Shown here: positions 1 to 13,147 of the stretch, piece by piece | How the letters are laid out: each line of letters begins with the position of its first letter | Position numbering within the stretch: position 1 is the stretch's first letter | NCBI RefSeq assembly: GCF_050030965.1 | Contig: NZ_CP188297.1 | Span: 1,364,001-1,428,000, forward strand | Reading direction: 5' to 3' | DNA: 64,000 nucleotides | Source of the DNA: Glutamicibacter sp002979865 | GTDB lineage: Bacteria; Actinomycetota; Actinomycetes; Actinomycetales; Micrococcaceae | Translations under genes and position numbers: made by a program | Notes under the pieces: model-generated | Seen by the model: only the letters and a program-made list of their open reading frames with translations | Database searches by the model: none | What the model was told of the DNA's origin: nothing

Positions 1-342
1 GGTGGATTCATCGATGGTCACCTGGGCCATCCAGGGCACATGCCGTCCCAAAGGCCGCAATGCCTGCTTGATCTGCATCCCGTACACGGCATTGCGGATT
101 CCCAGCAGCGAAGCGGCGGAGAACGCTGCCGAGGCAGCACCTCCGCCTGAGATCACGCCGATAAAGGCGAACTGCGATCCGCCGGTGAACATCAAGGCGC
201 TCAAGGCAACGGTTTGCCACAGATCCAGTCCTGCAGCAATGGACAGGGCCCCGAAGGAAATGCCGTAGAGCCCGGTGGCGATCGCGATGGAAAGGCCCAT
301 CCTGGTCGCCGGAGTGAACCAGCTAGCGGACGTGGCGTGCAT
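1..342 (-). CDS. azlC: AzlC family branched-chain amino acid permease, 3' part missing
   Basis: Translating the reverse strand from an ATG at 342 gives 114 codons open to the window edge, so only the N-terminal half is present. After a short N-terminus it reads GLYGISFGALSIAAGL, then FTGGSQFAFIGVISGGGAAS and a NAVYGMQIK segment. This is the GxxFGAL...FxGxxQF...RNxxYG pattern of AzlC, the large subunit of the AzlCD exporter of branched-chain amino acids in the membrane. AGGT lies a few bases before the ATG. The start overlaps the end of the AlaX-like gene by 20 bases, so the two are probably co-transcribed. An azlD-like gene would be expected beyond the window edge. Substrate is inferred from family. 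Confidence 0.85.
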   Translation of the reverse strand, partial: MHATSASWFTPATRMGLSIAIATGLYGISFGALSIAAGLDLWQTVALSALMFTGGSQFAFIGVISGGGAASAAFSAASLLGIRNAVYGMQIKQALRPLGRHVPWMAQVTIDEST

Positions 343-1009
343 CGTACCTGACCTTGTAGACACCGCGCTTGACCTTTGCGTCGCCGATCTCGACGTGCTG
401 CAGCTGGTTCAGGTGCTTCACGTGGGTGCCACCGCAAGGTTCGGCATTCACCCCGGCGATGCTCACGGTACGGATGCCCTGAGCATCGGTGGCCGTTGTG
501 ATTTCTCCGCCGCCAGCGATGAGTTCATCGACGCGTCCTTGGAGCCAGGCCTTGGCGGCGGCCCGTTCGTTCTCATCGCCCAATGGCAGGTCGACGCTGG
601 CCGGATCGAAGTCGAGGCGCGACTGCCCAGGGAAGTGCGAGTGGCCCTGGTGCTGCCAGCCGCGGTCTTCGCCAGCGAAGCCCAGGACGTGCCCTGCGGT
701 GTGCAATGCGGCATGGGAAAGGCGCAGCTCGCCATCGATCTCAGCTAGGACCTGATCACCCACCTGCCGGGCGCCGGCGCCGTACAAGACCACCAGTGCA
801 TTCGCGTCGCGCTGGACTGAGACAGGCAGCCCGTCCACGGTGCCTGAGTCTTCGGGCTGGCCTCCACCACGGGGATGGAAGATATTGGGGCTCAGGGCAA
901 TCCACTGCCCGTCTTCGCCGCTTCCCGTTGCAATGACTCGGGCCTCCGCAGCAAAAATGTACGTGTCCTGCAGGTACAGGTTGACCTGTGCGATTTCTCC
1001 GGTGTTCAT
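323..1009 (-). CDS. AlaX-like alanyl-tRNA editing hydrolase
   Basis: A 228-residue stand-alone relative of the alanyl-tRNA synthetase editing domain, predicted to hydrolyse Ser- or Gly-mischarged tRNA-Ala in the cytoplasm. The HPRGGGQPEDSG motif is at residues 45-56. The four zinc ligands are visible as HTAGH (H103, H107) and CGGTH (C192, H196). No aminoacylation domain is present, and the length fits short AlaX proteins. The ATG lies 5 bases after the stop of the phosphodiesterase gene, and the 3' end overlaps azlC by 20 bases, which points to one transcript. The exact misacylated amino acid cannot be read from the sequence. Confidence 0.85.
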   Translation of the reverse strand: MNTGEIAQVNLYLQDTYIFAAEARVIATGSGEDGQWIALSPNIFHPRGGGQPEDSGTVDGLPVSVQRDANALVVLYGAGARQVGDQVLAEIDGELRLSHAALHTAGHVLGFAGEDRGWQHQGHSHFPGQSRLDFDPASVDLPLGDENERAAAKAWLQGRVDELIAGGGEITTATDAQGIRTVSIAGVNAEPCGGTHVKHLNQLQHVEIGDAKVKRGVYKVRYDARHVR

Positions 1010-1014
1010 GTGGC

Positions 1015-1884
1015 CTAGCTCAGCTCCAATTCTTTGCGCAGTTCTGCCGGGCGGTTGCTCGTCAATTCCCCGACACCCAGGTCCACCAGGAATTGCGCAT
1101 CCGCGGGACGGTCAACCGTCCAGATGCGCGCCTTCAGCCCTTGTTCCAGCCATCGGCGCACAAGATGCTCATTGGCTCGGGTCCAGGCGACCCCGGATCC
1201 AATGATGCCAGCTCCCCCTGCGTTGATCAGTTCGATTCCTTCAGTCACGGAGCGGTAAAGAACATCGTAGACACCTGCTCGCCCCAGGTCGCCGGAATCA
1301 ATGAGCTGCCGGACATAGTCCGGGTTGACCTCGGTCATCAGCTGGCACAATAGTGAAGTGCTGACGGTGCGTGCCAGATAGCGCAGGGAATTCGGCTCAA
1401 AGCTCATCAGGGTCACCGCGATCTGCCCTTGCGAGCCGGCCGTGCCCGTCTGCGGGTCGAAGCCATGGGCTGCGAGAACCTGCAGCACACCCTTTTCGAG
1501 CAGGTGGCCATAGGGGCTTGGATGCTTGATTTCGATAGCCAGGCCAATTGGCTTGCCGCGTGCTTCAATGAGCTCGAAAAGTTCGCCGAGGCTCAGGAGC
1601 TGTTCATTCTCCGCCCCGTACTCGGCCGGGACCATGCTCGGAACGACTCCAGTGAAGTCCATGGCTTTCATCTGGGCCAAGGTAAATCCGGCAACCAGAC
1701 CGGCTGAATCAGAGGTGCGGTCGACTGTTGGATCGTGGTGGCAGACGACGATTCCGTCTTTGCTCAGATGGACGTCGCATTCGATTCCATCGGCGCCTTC
1801 GTCGATGGCCTGCAGATAGGCAGCACGAGTGTTCTCCGAATATTTATGGGAGCTGCCGCGATGGGCGAAAAAAAGCGTATCCAT
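1015..1884 (-). CDS. glycerophosphodiester phosphodiesterase
   Basis: 289 residues with the GDPD TIM-barrel signature: HRG at 8-10, ENT at 17-19, the metal-binding E35-x-D37-x-H39 and HHD at 49-51. The C-terminus ends in a GVGELTSNRP segment matching the usual GVDGIxTDRP. It should cleave glycerophosphodiesters from phospholipid turnover into glycerol-3-phosphate and an alcohol. No signal peptide is visible, so it is probably cytoplasmic. AGGAATT precedes the ATG. It is the first gene of the operon with the AlaX-like gene and azlC; the functional link between them is not obvious. Confidence 0.9.
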   Translation of the reverse strand: MDTLFFAHRGSSHKYSENTRAAYLQAIDEGADGIECDVHLSKDGIVVCHHDPTVDRTSDSAGLVAGFTLAQMKAMDFTGVVPSMVPAEYGAENEQLLSLGELFELIEARGKPIGLAIEIKHPSPYGHLLEKGVLQVLAAHGFDPQTGTAGSQGQIAVTLMSFEPNSLRYLARTVSTSLLCQLMTEVNPDYVRQLIDSGDLGRAGVYDVLYRSVTEGIELINAGGAGIIGSGVAWTRANEHLVRRWLEQGLKARIWTVDRPADAQFLVDLGVGELTSNRPAELRKELELS

Positions 1885-2094
1885 AATTCCTACGCTACGC
1901 GATCATCGCTCCTTGGCAACGCAGATTGCCCTCTGCCAAGACGCTTATTTCTTCGACTGCTTTCGTGGCTTCGGCCTGCGGATGCAAGCGCTTGCTGCCA
2001 TCGTGCAAAACACGAAGTTACCCGGCAAGAAAAGGTGTCCACTTTCCTGATTCTGCCCCGGAATTCCAAGGCAAAATCGCCATCGTCATGAGAA

Positions 2095-2652
2095 TCAGCC
2101 TGCACGCCGATAGCTGGCTGCGATTGCCCCGCTGGCCAGCGGCTGCGCTGATATCAACTGGAGGTGACGGGAATCCTGCAATCCTGCCTCATGCAGGGTT
2201 GGTCCATGCCCGGCGATGACTGGATGGACTAGGAAGTGGTATTCGTCGATAAGTTCCATCCGGTCCAGAACCGTTGCCAATTTGCCGCTACCGAGCAGCA
2301 CTCCATTGGGGTACTGGTCCTTCAGCTTCAGCACCGAGGCGCGTAGGTCGCCGCTTAGCAAGTGCGAATTCTTCCACGAGTACGCGGTGCGGGTGCTCGA
2401 GACAACGTACTTGGGCTTCTCCTCCAGCTGCTGCGCCCAGCGAAGCAAAGCTGGCGGCGCTGCGATATCTCCATGAGCGACGGCCGGCCAGTAATCTTCC
2501 ATCAGCTCGTAGGTGGCACGCCCCCAGAGCATCGCTCCGTGCGCATTCATCAGTCGTGTGAAGTAGTCGTGCAATTCGTCGTCGGCGATGCCTTCGCGAT
2601 GATCTACACAGCCATCCAGCGTGACGTTGATGCTGAATGTCAATAGTCCCAT
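2095..2652 (-). CDS. RibD C-terminal/dihydrofolate reductase-like protein
   Basis: 185 residues of the RibD_C/DHFR-like superfamily. The N-terminus reads FSINVTLDGCVDH, the family's (S)xxxDGxV motif, followed by an LWGRATYELM helix (GRxTYE motif) and a later VLLGSGKLATVLD segment that forms part of the NAD(P)H pocket. These small actinobacterial proteins are usually annotated dihydrofolate reductase family protein; true folate reduction is not shown. AGGAG lies six bases before the ATG. It stands alone between the GDPD operon and a plus-strand gene. Confidence 0.8.
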   Translation of the reverse strand: MGLLTFSINVTLDGCVDHREGIADDELHDYFTRLMNAHGAMLWGRATYELMEDYWPAVAHGDIAAPPALLRWAQQLEEKPKYVVSSTRTAYSWKNSHLLSGDLRASVLKLKDQYPNGVLLGSGKLATVLDRMELIDEYHFLVHPVIAGHGPTLHEAGLQDSRHLQLISAQPLASGAIAASYRRAG

Positions 2653-2919
2653 CGCAAGCTCCTGTAGCTATGGCCTTACCACCAGGTCCCCGGTGCCTTG
2701 ACTGTAGGGTTGCCGGCCAGTCACGTCAAGCAGCGACGATGCAGCATCAGGCAACCGGTGCGAAAGCAGAGACAGGCTCGTTTCGCATCGGCGATGTCCG
2801 CCCAGCATCTGCGTTGGATGCAGGACCTGTAAGCGAAACACAATTTCATGGTCCTCTTCCGGGAGACTAAGCGTCAAAGGTAGGCTCGCAGTACGCCGCC
2901 ACCAGACTCATCCCCAAGT

Positions 2920-3414
2920 TTGTCCCCTGGTCCCCGTGATCTCATGCCTGTTGTCCAGGGCCTGGTCCAAGGTCCCTGGCCGAAGAACAAAGTCGAGCGT
3001 GAAGTCTTGTTCGGTGCCCTTGGATTCGTTTCCGGAAACAACGTTGATGCCGAAGACCACGATTCACCACATCAAATGATGAGCCTAGACCTCGGCCTGC
3101 CAGGAAAAATGGTGAGTTTCTGGGATACTTACCGTCAGCAATTCCTCAGCGTCTGCACCCACCTCTACGGATCGCTGAACGCCCAGGACCCCGTGGCCCA
3201 GTATGGCTACGAAGTCCTGCAGGCACAGCTTTCCCAACTGTATGGCACTCCTGAGCGCCCTTGGGACGACGAAGATCAGTCGGTGGGCATGTGGCGCTGT
3301 AATGGCCGGAGCATCACCCTGCAGCTATTTGACCGGTCGGATAGCACCGTGATGCTCACCATCGAAGACCTGGCACTCGCGTCAATAATTGAAGCCGAAG
3401 AAGCAGCCCACTAG
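2920..3414 (+). CDS. hypothetical protein, 164 aa
   Basis: I do not recognise the family. The protein is acidic and soluble, with no signal peptide or membrane segment, and its C-terminal half contains a WRCNGRSITLQLFD strand-like segment that may belong to a small alpha+beta fold. The TTG at 2920 is the longest start; an ATG at 2944 (giving 156 residues) is equally plausible, and neither has a strong Shine-Dalgarno. An in-frame stop at 2881 bounds the ORF. It runs toward the rrn terminators, convergent with the rrn operon. Codon use matches its neighbours, so it is probably a real chromosomal gene. Confidence 0.6.
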   Translation: MSPGPRDLMPVVQGLVQGPWPKNKVEREVLFGALGFVSGNNVDAEDHDSPHQMMSLDLGLPGKMVSFWDTYRQQFLSVCTHLYGSLNAQDPVAQYGYEVLQAQLSQLYGTPERPWDDEDQSVGMWRCNGRSITLQLFDRSDSTVMLTIEDLALASIIEAEEAAH

Positions 3415-3524
3415 TCTTCTCACTCCGTAAACTGCTTGTAGCGGCTCAAAGTGATTGCGATGCTTTCTCGGCGATGCTTCGATAATAGGCAGGCCGTAAG
3501 CCAACAGGTACAGTACTTAAACAG

Positions 3525-3560
3525 GTACAGGGGCCGGGCTTTCAGGCCTGGCCCCTGTAC
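3525..3560 (-). terminator. rrn terminator, distal hairpin
   Basis: Arms 3525-3539 and 3546-3560 pair over 15 positions (one G-U) around a 6-base loop, followed on the minus strand by CTGTTTAAG. It is the second of two strong hairpins after the 5S gene. Confidence 0.75.
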
Positions 3561-3573
3561 GGGTTAAACAGGT

Positions 3574-3605
3574 GAGGCCCCGGCACCAAACGGTACCAGG
3601 GCCTC
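3574..3605 (-). terminator. rrn terminator, proximal hairpin
   Basis: Arms 3574-3587 and 3592-3605 form a 14-bp stem with two G-U pairs on the minus-strand RNA and a 4-base loop. It starts about 20 bases past the end of the 5S gene and lacks a strong U run. With the next hairpin it makes a tandem terminator. Confidence 0.65.
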
Positions 3606-3625
3606 AAACCATCTACTCAAGTTAA

Positions 3626-3743
3626 GTCCGGCGGTGACCTACTCTCCCACACCCTCACGAGTGCAGTACCATCGGCGCAGTGGGCCTTAGCTTCCGGGTT
3701 CGGTATGGGACCGGGCGTTTCCCCCACGCTATGACCGCCGTAA
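3626..3743 (-). rRNA. rrf: 5S ribosomal RNA
   Basis: The reverse strand starts with TTACGGCGGTCATAGCG and ends with GTAGGTCACCGCCGGAC, the closed terminal helix of actinobacterial 5S rRNA. The conserved CCGAACCCGGAAGCTAAG loop is present. The length of about 118 nt is normal. Ends are given to within a few bases. Confidence 0.95.
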
Positions 3744-3907
3744 CAATCACGAAGCACACAAACCAAAACGTTTCCTGGTCAATGTTTTCCGGTGCTACAA
3801 AGTCTTGTAACTCATCCGTATTTGCTGGCTAGAGGTTGTTGTCTCGTAACCGCATAGTGAACGCGAACAGCATTGAAATCATCAGTTCAAATATTGTTTT
3901 ATTGTGT

Positions 3908-9160
<5,253 letters not shown>

Positions 9161-9327
9161 AAAAATAAAAAGCCACCGGCAACCCCTTGGAAAATAAGGG
9201 CGAAGCCAATGAAGTCCTGGCGAATAATAAAACACTCAAGAACACTGCACGGGGGTGCAATGCCTCAAGCAAATGTTATGTATTCACCAAATAAAAATAT
9301 TCGGTATCAACAAACTTGGCACACTAT

Positions 9328-9350
9328 TGAGTTCTCAAACAACAAACACT
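9328..9350 (-). promoter_or_regulatory. rrn BoxA antitermination element
   Basis: The minus strand reads GTGTTTGTTGTTTGAGAACTC and continues AATAGTGTGCCAAG. This closely resembles the BoxA (GTTGTTTGAGAAC) region upstream of 16S in mycobacteria and other actinobacteria, where Nus factors load. Function is by analogy. Confidence 0.7.
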
Positions 9351-9407
9351 TACCGGTTCTTTACCCACCATTCCAGGCGGTAATTTCGTCCAGCGTTATA
9401 TTCATAT

Positions 9408-9435
9408 TCTATAACTTCGAATTCCTGAAAGTCAA
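9408..9435 (-). promoter_or_regulatory. rrn promoter, proximal
   Basis: On the minus strand, TTGACT (9435-9430) is followed after 16 bases by TATAGA (9413-9408). It lies upstream of the BoxA and about 250 bases before 16S. Confidence 0.6.
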
Positions 9436-9586
9436 ATCCATTGTTTGTGATTTGAACCAGTATTCTCAGTTCCCATTCTTTTCAATTGTTGTCCACAAGA
9501 CTGTGGAAAAACCTTGATTTTCTGGGGTTCTGCCGCCGTTTCACATCCGGTTATTTCTTCCGTTTTGTTCTCGGCGACAAGGAAAA

Positions 9587-9615
9587 ACTATACACAGGTT
9601 TTGGGGGTCCTGCAA
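9587..9615 (-). promoter_or_regulatory. rrn promoter, distal
   Basis: On the minus strand, TTGCAG (9615-9610) is followed after 17 bases by TATAGT (9592-9587). The -10 is strong and the -35 moderate. It would give a longer leader than the proximal promoter. Confidence 0.5.
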
Positions 9616-9780
9616 ATCGGGTGGGTGGTTTTTGACGGTGACCGTGCACACTTAATTCCTGAGCGCCGATTAAAGCCCGGGTTCATGCGGTTCGGTGCTC
9701 GCAAAAATCTGTAAAACGCATAAAAATTCGTCTTAAAAGCCGGTAGCCGACCACCTCAGTGGCCGGCTACCGCGATTCAG

Positions 9781-10545
9781 CTAGTCCTCGACGATCTCTG
9801 CGTCAATGACTCTAGGATCATCCAGGGGCAGAGAGCTTGGCGCCACCGTGGGAATGCCGGCGAAGGCCACTGCCGCATTCTCGATCACGCGCTTGGCCAT
9901 ATATCGATTGCCTACGCCACCGATGGCCGCGCCGACCCCAAACGGAACCAAACGGCCGATGGTGCTAGCCGCTTGGGTGCCAATGATCTTGCGCAGGAAC
10001 TTCTTCTGCATGGTGCGCTGCATTGCAGAGTAGATGCTCGTGGACTTGCTGGCACCGAAGGACTTGGCCCATCCCTGGATTGGACCCCCACCGCGACCTG
10101 CGGCCTGGGAAGTCAATCCGGCAATCATCGAGCTGCCCTCATCGCCCATCATGATGCCCATAACCAGGACTCGTGAACGATCCGGATCGTCGATGGCTAT
10201 GCCGTGCAGCTCTGCCAGGCTTTGCGCATACAGCGCCGAGGCTTCCAGGAAGCCCAGGGTCGCAGCTATGGATAGGCCCAGGGCGATACCGGTACCAACA
10301 GCGGGAACGGCTGCGGTTCCACCCACGGCTGCACCGGAACCGGTAACTACGCGCAGGTAATCGCGCTCGACAATAGCTGCCAGCTGGGCAGTAGTAGCGT
10401 CAGGGTGCTTTTTGCGCAGCCGCTTGATGTAGGCAAGCACCAGCGGGCGCTGCACGCCGATGCCCTTCATGATGGCGTCCTGCACGCCGGAGCGCGGCTT
10501 TCCATCTTTGCCAATCAAAGTCATTGAAATCGGATCGTTTTTCAT
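9781..10545 (-). CDS. EcsC-like protein
   Basis: 254 residues, Gly/Ala-rich. The centre (GTAAVPAVGTGIALGLSIAA, about residues 78-97) and the C-terminal GRLVPFGVGAAIGGVGNRYM segment resemble EcsC-family proteins, which carry glycine-rich hydrophobic segments of unknown function. It is probably membrane-associated. GGAG lies five bases before the ATG. The gene is divergent from the PLP-fold enzyme gene downstream. The family assignment rests on pattern resemblance only. Confidence 0.6.
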   Translation of the reverse strand: MKNDPISMTLIGKDGKPRSGVQDAIMKGIGVQRPLVLAYIKRLRKKHPDATTAQLAAIVERDYLRVVTGSGAAVGGTAAVPAVGTGIALGLSIAATLGFLEASALYAQSLAELHGIAIDDPDRSRVLVMGIMMGDEGSSMIAGLTSQAAGRGGGPIQGWAKSFGASKSTSIYSAMQRTMQKKFLRKIIGTQAASTIGRLVPFGVGAAIGGVGNRYMAKRVIENAAVAFAGIPTVAPSSLPLDDPRVIDAEIVED

Positions 10546-10658
10546 GATGGCTCCAGCTTAACCGCAAGACCCTGAGAGTTACCTTGGGCTTTGCGCTTTC
10601 AAGCAAGCGTCTTGAAAAATTCCTTGAAACTCCCCGACGCTGGTGCAAGAGTTGGCCT

Positions 10659-11849
10659 ATGAAGAACGCTCAGGCCAAACGGTATAACCACGCCTTGAAA
10701 AGCGCCGGGATCTCGGAGCATCCGGTCGCGCTGCTCGATCTGGATGCCTTCGATTCCAACGTGATCGCCCTGCGCGAACGGGCCGGAGGTGTGCCGATTC
10801 GCATCGCGTCCAAATCCCTGCGTGTACGCAAGGCATTGGAACGGGTCCTGGATGAGCCCGGTTTCCGCGGCGTTCTCTGCTTCACCTTGGCCGAAGCATT
10901 ATGGCTGGCCAGCCATGGCTTGAAGGACTTGGTGGTTGCCTACCCGCAAACCGATGCCGAAGCGATCAGCCGGTGGGCCGCCAGCGAACAGGCTCGCGAA
11001 GAGGTAACGCTCATGGTGGATACCCAAGAGCAGTTGGATTTGATCGACAGGATCGCACCGGGGCACGGGCCGCTGAAGGTCGCCCTGGAACTGGATGCTG
11101 CCTATTACCCCAGCAGCAACCTCCGTATCGGCGCCGCGCGTTCCCCGCTGACCCGGCCGGAACAGGTCGCCGAACTGGCCGCCCAGGTGCACCGCCGGCG
11201 CAACTTCATCTTGGACGGGCTGATGGGCTACGAATCCCAAATCGCTTCGGTCCCCGATGGGGGTTTCAGCCCCAGGGCACTGATCGCCCGCAAGCTGCGC
11301 CAAGCCAGCGCCGCCGAACTGGCGGACCGCCGGGCCGAAACCGTGGAATTGGTACGGGAGCTCGGCGACCTGCGGTTTGTAAATGCCGGAGGTACCGGTT
11401 CGGTAGAAAGCACCATCCAAGAACCAGCGGTAACCGAAATCGCCGCGGGCTCAGGATTATTCGCGCCCGCGCTCTTCGATTCCTACCGCGCATTCCGCCC
11501 CACCCCTGCCCTGTACCTGGGGTTCCCGGTAGTACGCCGTCCCGATGAGCGAACGGTCACCATCCTTGGTGGCGGATGGGCCGCATCGGGTCCAGCCGGC
11601 AAGGACCGCTTGCCCACCATCGAGCATCCCAAGAAGCTTCGCTACCTGGCCATGGAAGGCGCCGGCGAAGTGCAGACTCCGCTCACTGGCCCCTCGGCGC
11701 ATCGCATTGCCATTGGCGATACCGTGTGGCTGCGCCATGCCAAGTCCGGCGAACCGGCCGAACGCGTTAATAAGGCGGCGGTGTACTCCAAGGGCAGGAT
11801 CGTCGAACAATGGTCTACTTACCGTGGAGAAGGGAAAGCATTCCTGTGA
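10659..11849 (+). CDS. alanine racemase-fold (fold III) PLP enzyme, D-threonine aldolase/deaminase-like
   Basis: 396 residues from the ATG at 10659; an in-frame TTG at 10584 would add 25 residues that look non-coding. The N-terminal PLP barrel carries the presumed PLP lysine in RIASKSLRVR. A FVNAGGTGSVEST segment matches the phosphate-binding glycine motif, and the C-terminal beta domain is also of the D-threonine aldolase/D-serine dehydratase type. The substrate is unknown. The stop overlaps the GTG of the lactone oxidase gene as GTGA, so the two proteins are translationally coupled. I recall a similar neighbourhood in mycobacteria (around Rv1769-Rv1771), which was not checked here. Confidence 0.75.
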   Translation: MKNAQAKRYNHALKSAGISEHPVALLDLDAFDSNVIALRERAGGVPIRIASKSLRVRKALERVLDEPGFRGVLCFTLAEALWLASHGLKDLVVAYPQTDAEAISRWAASEQAREEVTLMVDTQEQLDLIDRIAPGHGPLKVALELDAAYYPSSNLRIGAARSPLTRPEQVAELAAQVHRRRNFILDGLMGYESQIASVPDGGFSPRALIARKLRQASAAELADRRAETVELVRELGDLRFVNAGGTGSVESTIQEPAVTEIAAGSGLFAPALFDSYRAFRPTPALYLGFPVVRRPDERTVTILGGGWAASGPAGKDRLPTIEHPKKLRYLAMEGAGEVQTPLTGPSAHRIAIGDTVWLRHAKSGEPAERVNKAAVYSKGRIVEQWSTYRGEGKAFL

Positions 11850-13147
11850 GTACTTTCAGGAATTTCGCACGCACCGTGGTCTCCCACCCAGCAGCTGTCC
11901 ATTCTCCGCGCAGCATCGCAGAATTAGCACAGAGCCTGGAGCAGGCCGCCGACCAGCACCAGCCGGTGCGCACCGTCGGCGCAGGCCATTCCTTCACTCC
12001 GCTGGCAGATACCGACGGGATCTTGCTGAATCTGGATGGCTTTCGCGGCATCGAGGAAGTCGACGCTCGCACCCACGAGGTGACGTTCCGCGCCGGAACC
12101 CGGCTCTGGCAGATCCCCGCCCTGCTCAGGCCCTTCAACCTCGCGTTGGAGAATATGGGAGATATCGACAAGCAGTCGGTCGCTGGAGCAATCAGCACCG
12201 GCACCCACGGCACGGGCCTGGAATTCAGCGGATTCAGCGCAACGGTCACCGGAGTGCAGCTCATGCTGGCCGATGGGACCCATCTGCGCGCCAGCGCGCA
12301 GGAGAATAGCGAATTATTCGAGGCGTCCCGGCTTGGCCTGGGAGTACTGGGGGTACTCACCCACGTCCGGCTGCGGTGCGTTCCCTACTACATGATGCGT
12401 GCGGCCGAATCCATCGAACCCATCGGGCAGATCGCCGAAAGCTTTGTTGATCGTGCCCGGCAAGAAGACCATCTGGAATTCTTCTGGTTCCCGGGCACCA
12501 GCAAAGCCCAGGTGAAGATCAATACCCGGCTCGACGGCCAGGTCCCTGCCGATCAACCGCCTGCGGTGGCCCGCTGGCTGAACGATGAGCTGCTCTCCAA
12601 TGGCGCGTTGCAGCTGCTCAGCTCGCTGAGCGCAGCGGTCCCCCGGACCACTGCCAAATTGAATGAGGTGGCTTGCGCCGCCCTGCCGGAGCGCAGCAGC
12701 ATCGCGCCATGGAATGAAGCTTTCACCAGTGCGCGACGGGTGCGTTTCACCGAGATGGAGTATGCGCTGCCGCTAGCTGGCTTCGATGAAGCTTTCGCGA
12801 AGGTGCGAGCGTACTTCAGGCGTTCGGGAGTTGGAGTTTCCTTCCCTGTCGAGGTGCGTACCGCGGCCGAGGACTCCACCTGGTTGGGTACCGCCAGCGG
12901 CAGGCAGACAGCGTACATTGCCGTGCACCGCTACATTCGGGATAAGGCTCCGGGATACTTCCCGGCCATGGAAGAGATCTTCCGTTCTTTGGGCGGCCGG
13001 CCGCATTGGGGCAAGGAACATAGCCTGCAAGCAGCGGATTTGGCGCAGCTCTACCCGAAATTCAGCGATTTCACGAGGGTGCGCCAAACTGCCGATCCGG
13101 AGGGACGATTCCTCAATCCTTATCTGCGGGGTTTGCTCGGCATCTAG
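11846..13147 (+). CDS. D-arabinono-1,4-lactone oxidase family FAD enzyme
   Basis: 433 residues. The FAD-binding PCMH domain is seen as RTVGAGHSFTPLADTDG and GAISTGTHGTGLEFSG near the N-terminus. The C-terminal ALO domain ends with RPHWGKEH, the HWGK motif of aldonolactone oxidases. It would oxidise a sugar lactone such as gulono- or arabinono-lactone; the true substrate in actinobacteria is uncertain. The GTG start overlaps the upstream stop by 4 bases, with GAGAAGGGA in front, so I prefer it to the in-frame ATG at 11810. The stop overlaps that of the convergent gene by 4 bases. Confidence 0.85.
   Translation: MSTFRNFARTVVSHPAAVHSPRSIAELAQSLEQAADQHQPVRTVGAGHSFTPLADTDGILLNLDGFRGIEEVDARTHEVTFRAGTRLWQIPALLRPFNLALENMGDIDKQSVAGAISTGTHGTGLEFSGFSATVTGVQLMLADGTHLRASAQENSELFEASRLGLGVLGVLTHVRLRCVPYYMMRAAESIEPIGQIAESFVDRARQEDHLEFFWFPGTSKAQVKINTRLDGQVPADQPPAVARWLNDELLSNGALQLLSSLSAAVPRTTAKLNEVACAALPERSSIAPWNEAFTSARRVRFTEMEYALPLAGFDEAFAKVRAYFRRSGVGVSFPVEVRTAAEDSTWLGTASGRQTAYIAVHRYIRDKAPGYFPAMEEIFRSLGGRPHWGKEHSLQAADLAQLYPKFSDFTRVRQTADPEGRFLNPYLRGLLGI

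Larger units (their letters stand above)
9161..9780 (-). other. rrn leader and promoter region, no protein gene
   Basis: About 620 bases separate 16S from the next gene. The region holds an AT-rich 5' leader, a BoxA element at 9328-9350 and two promoter-like hexamer pairs near 9408-9435 and 9587-9615, all oriented toward 16S. Small open frames here look like noise. Multiple promoters are normal for rrn operons. Confidence 0.8.
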
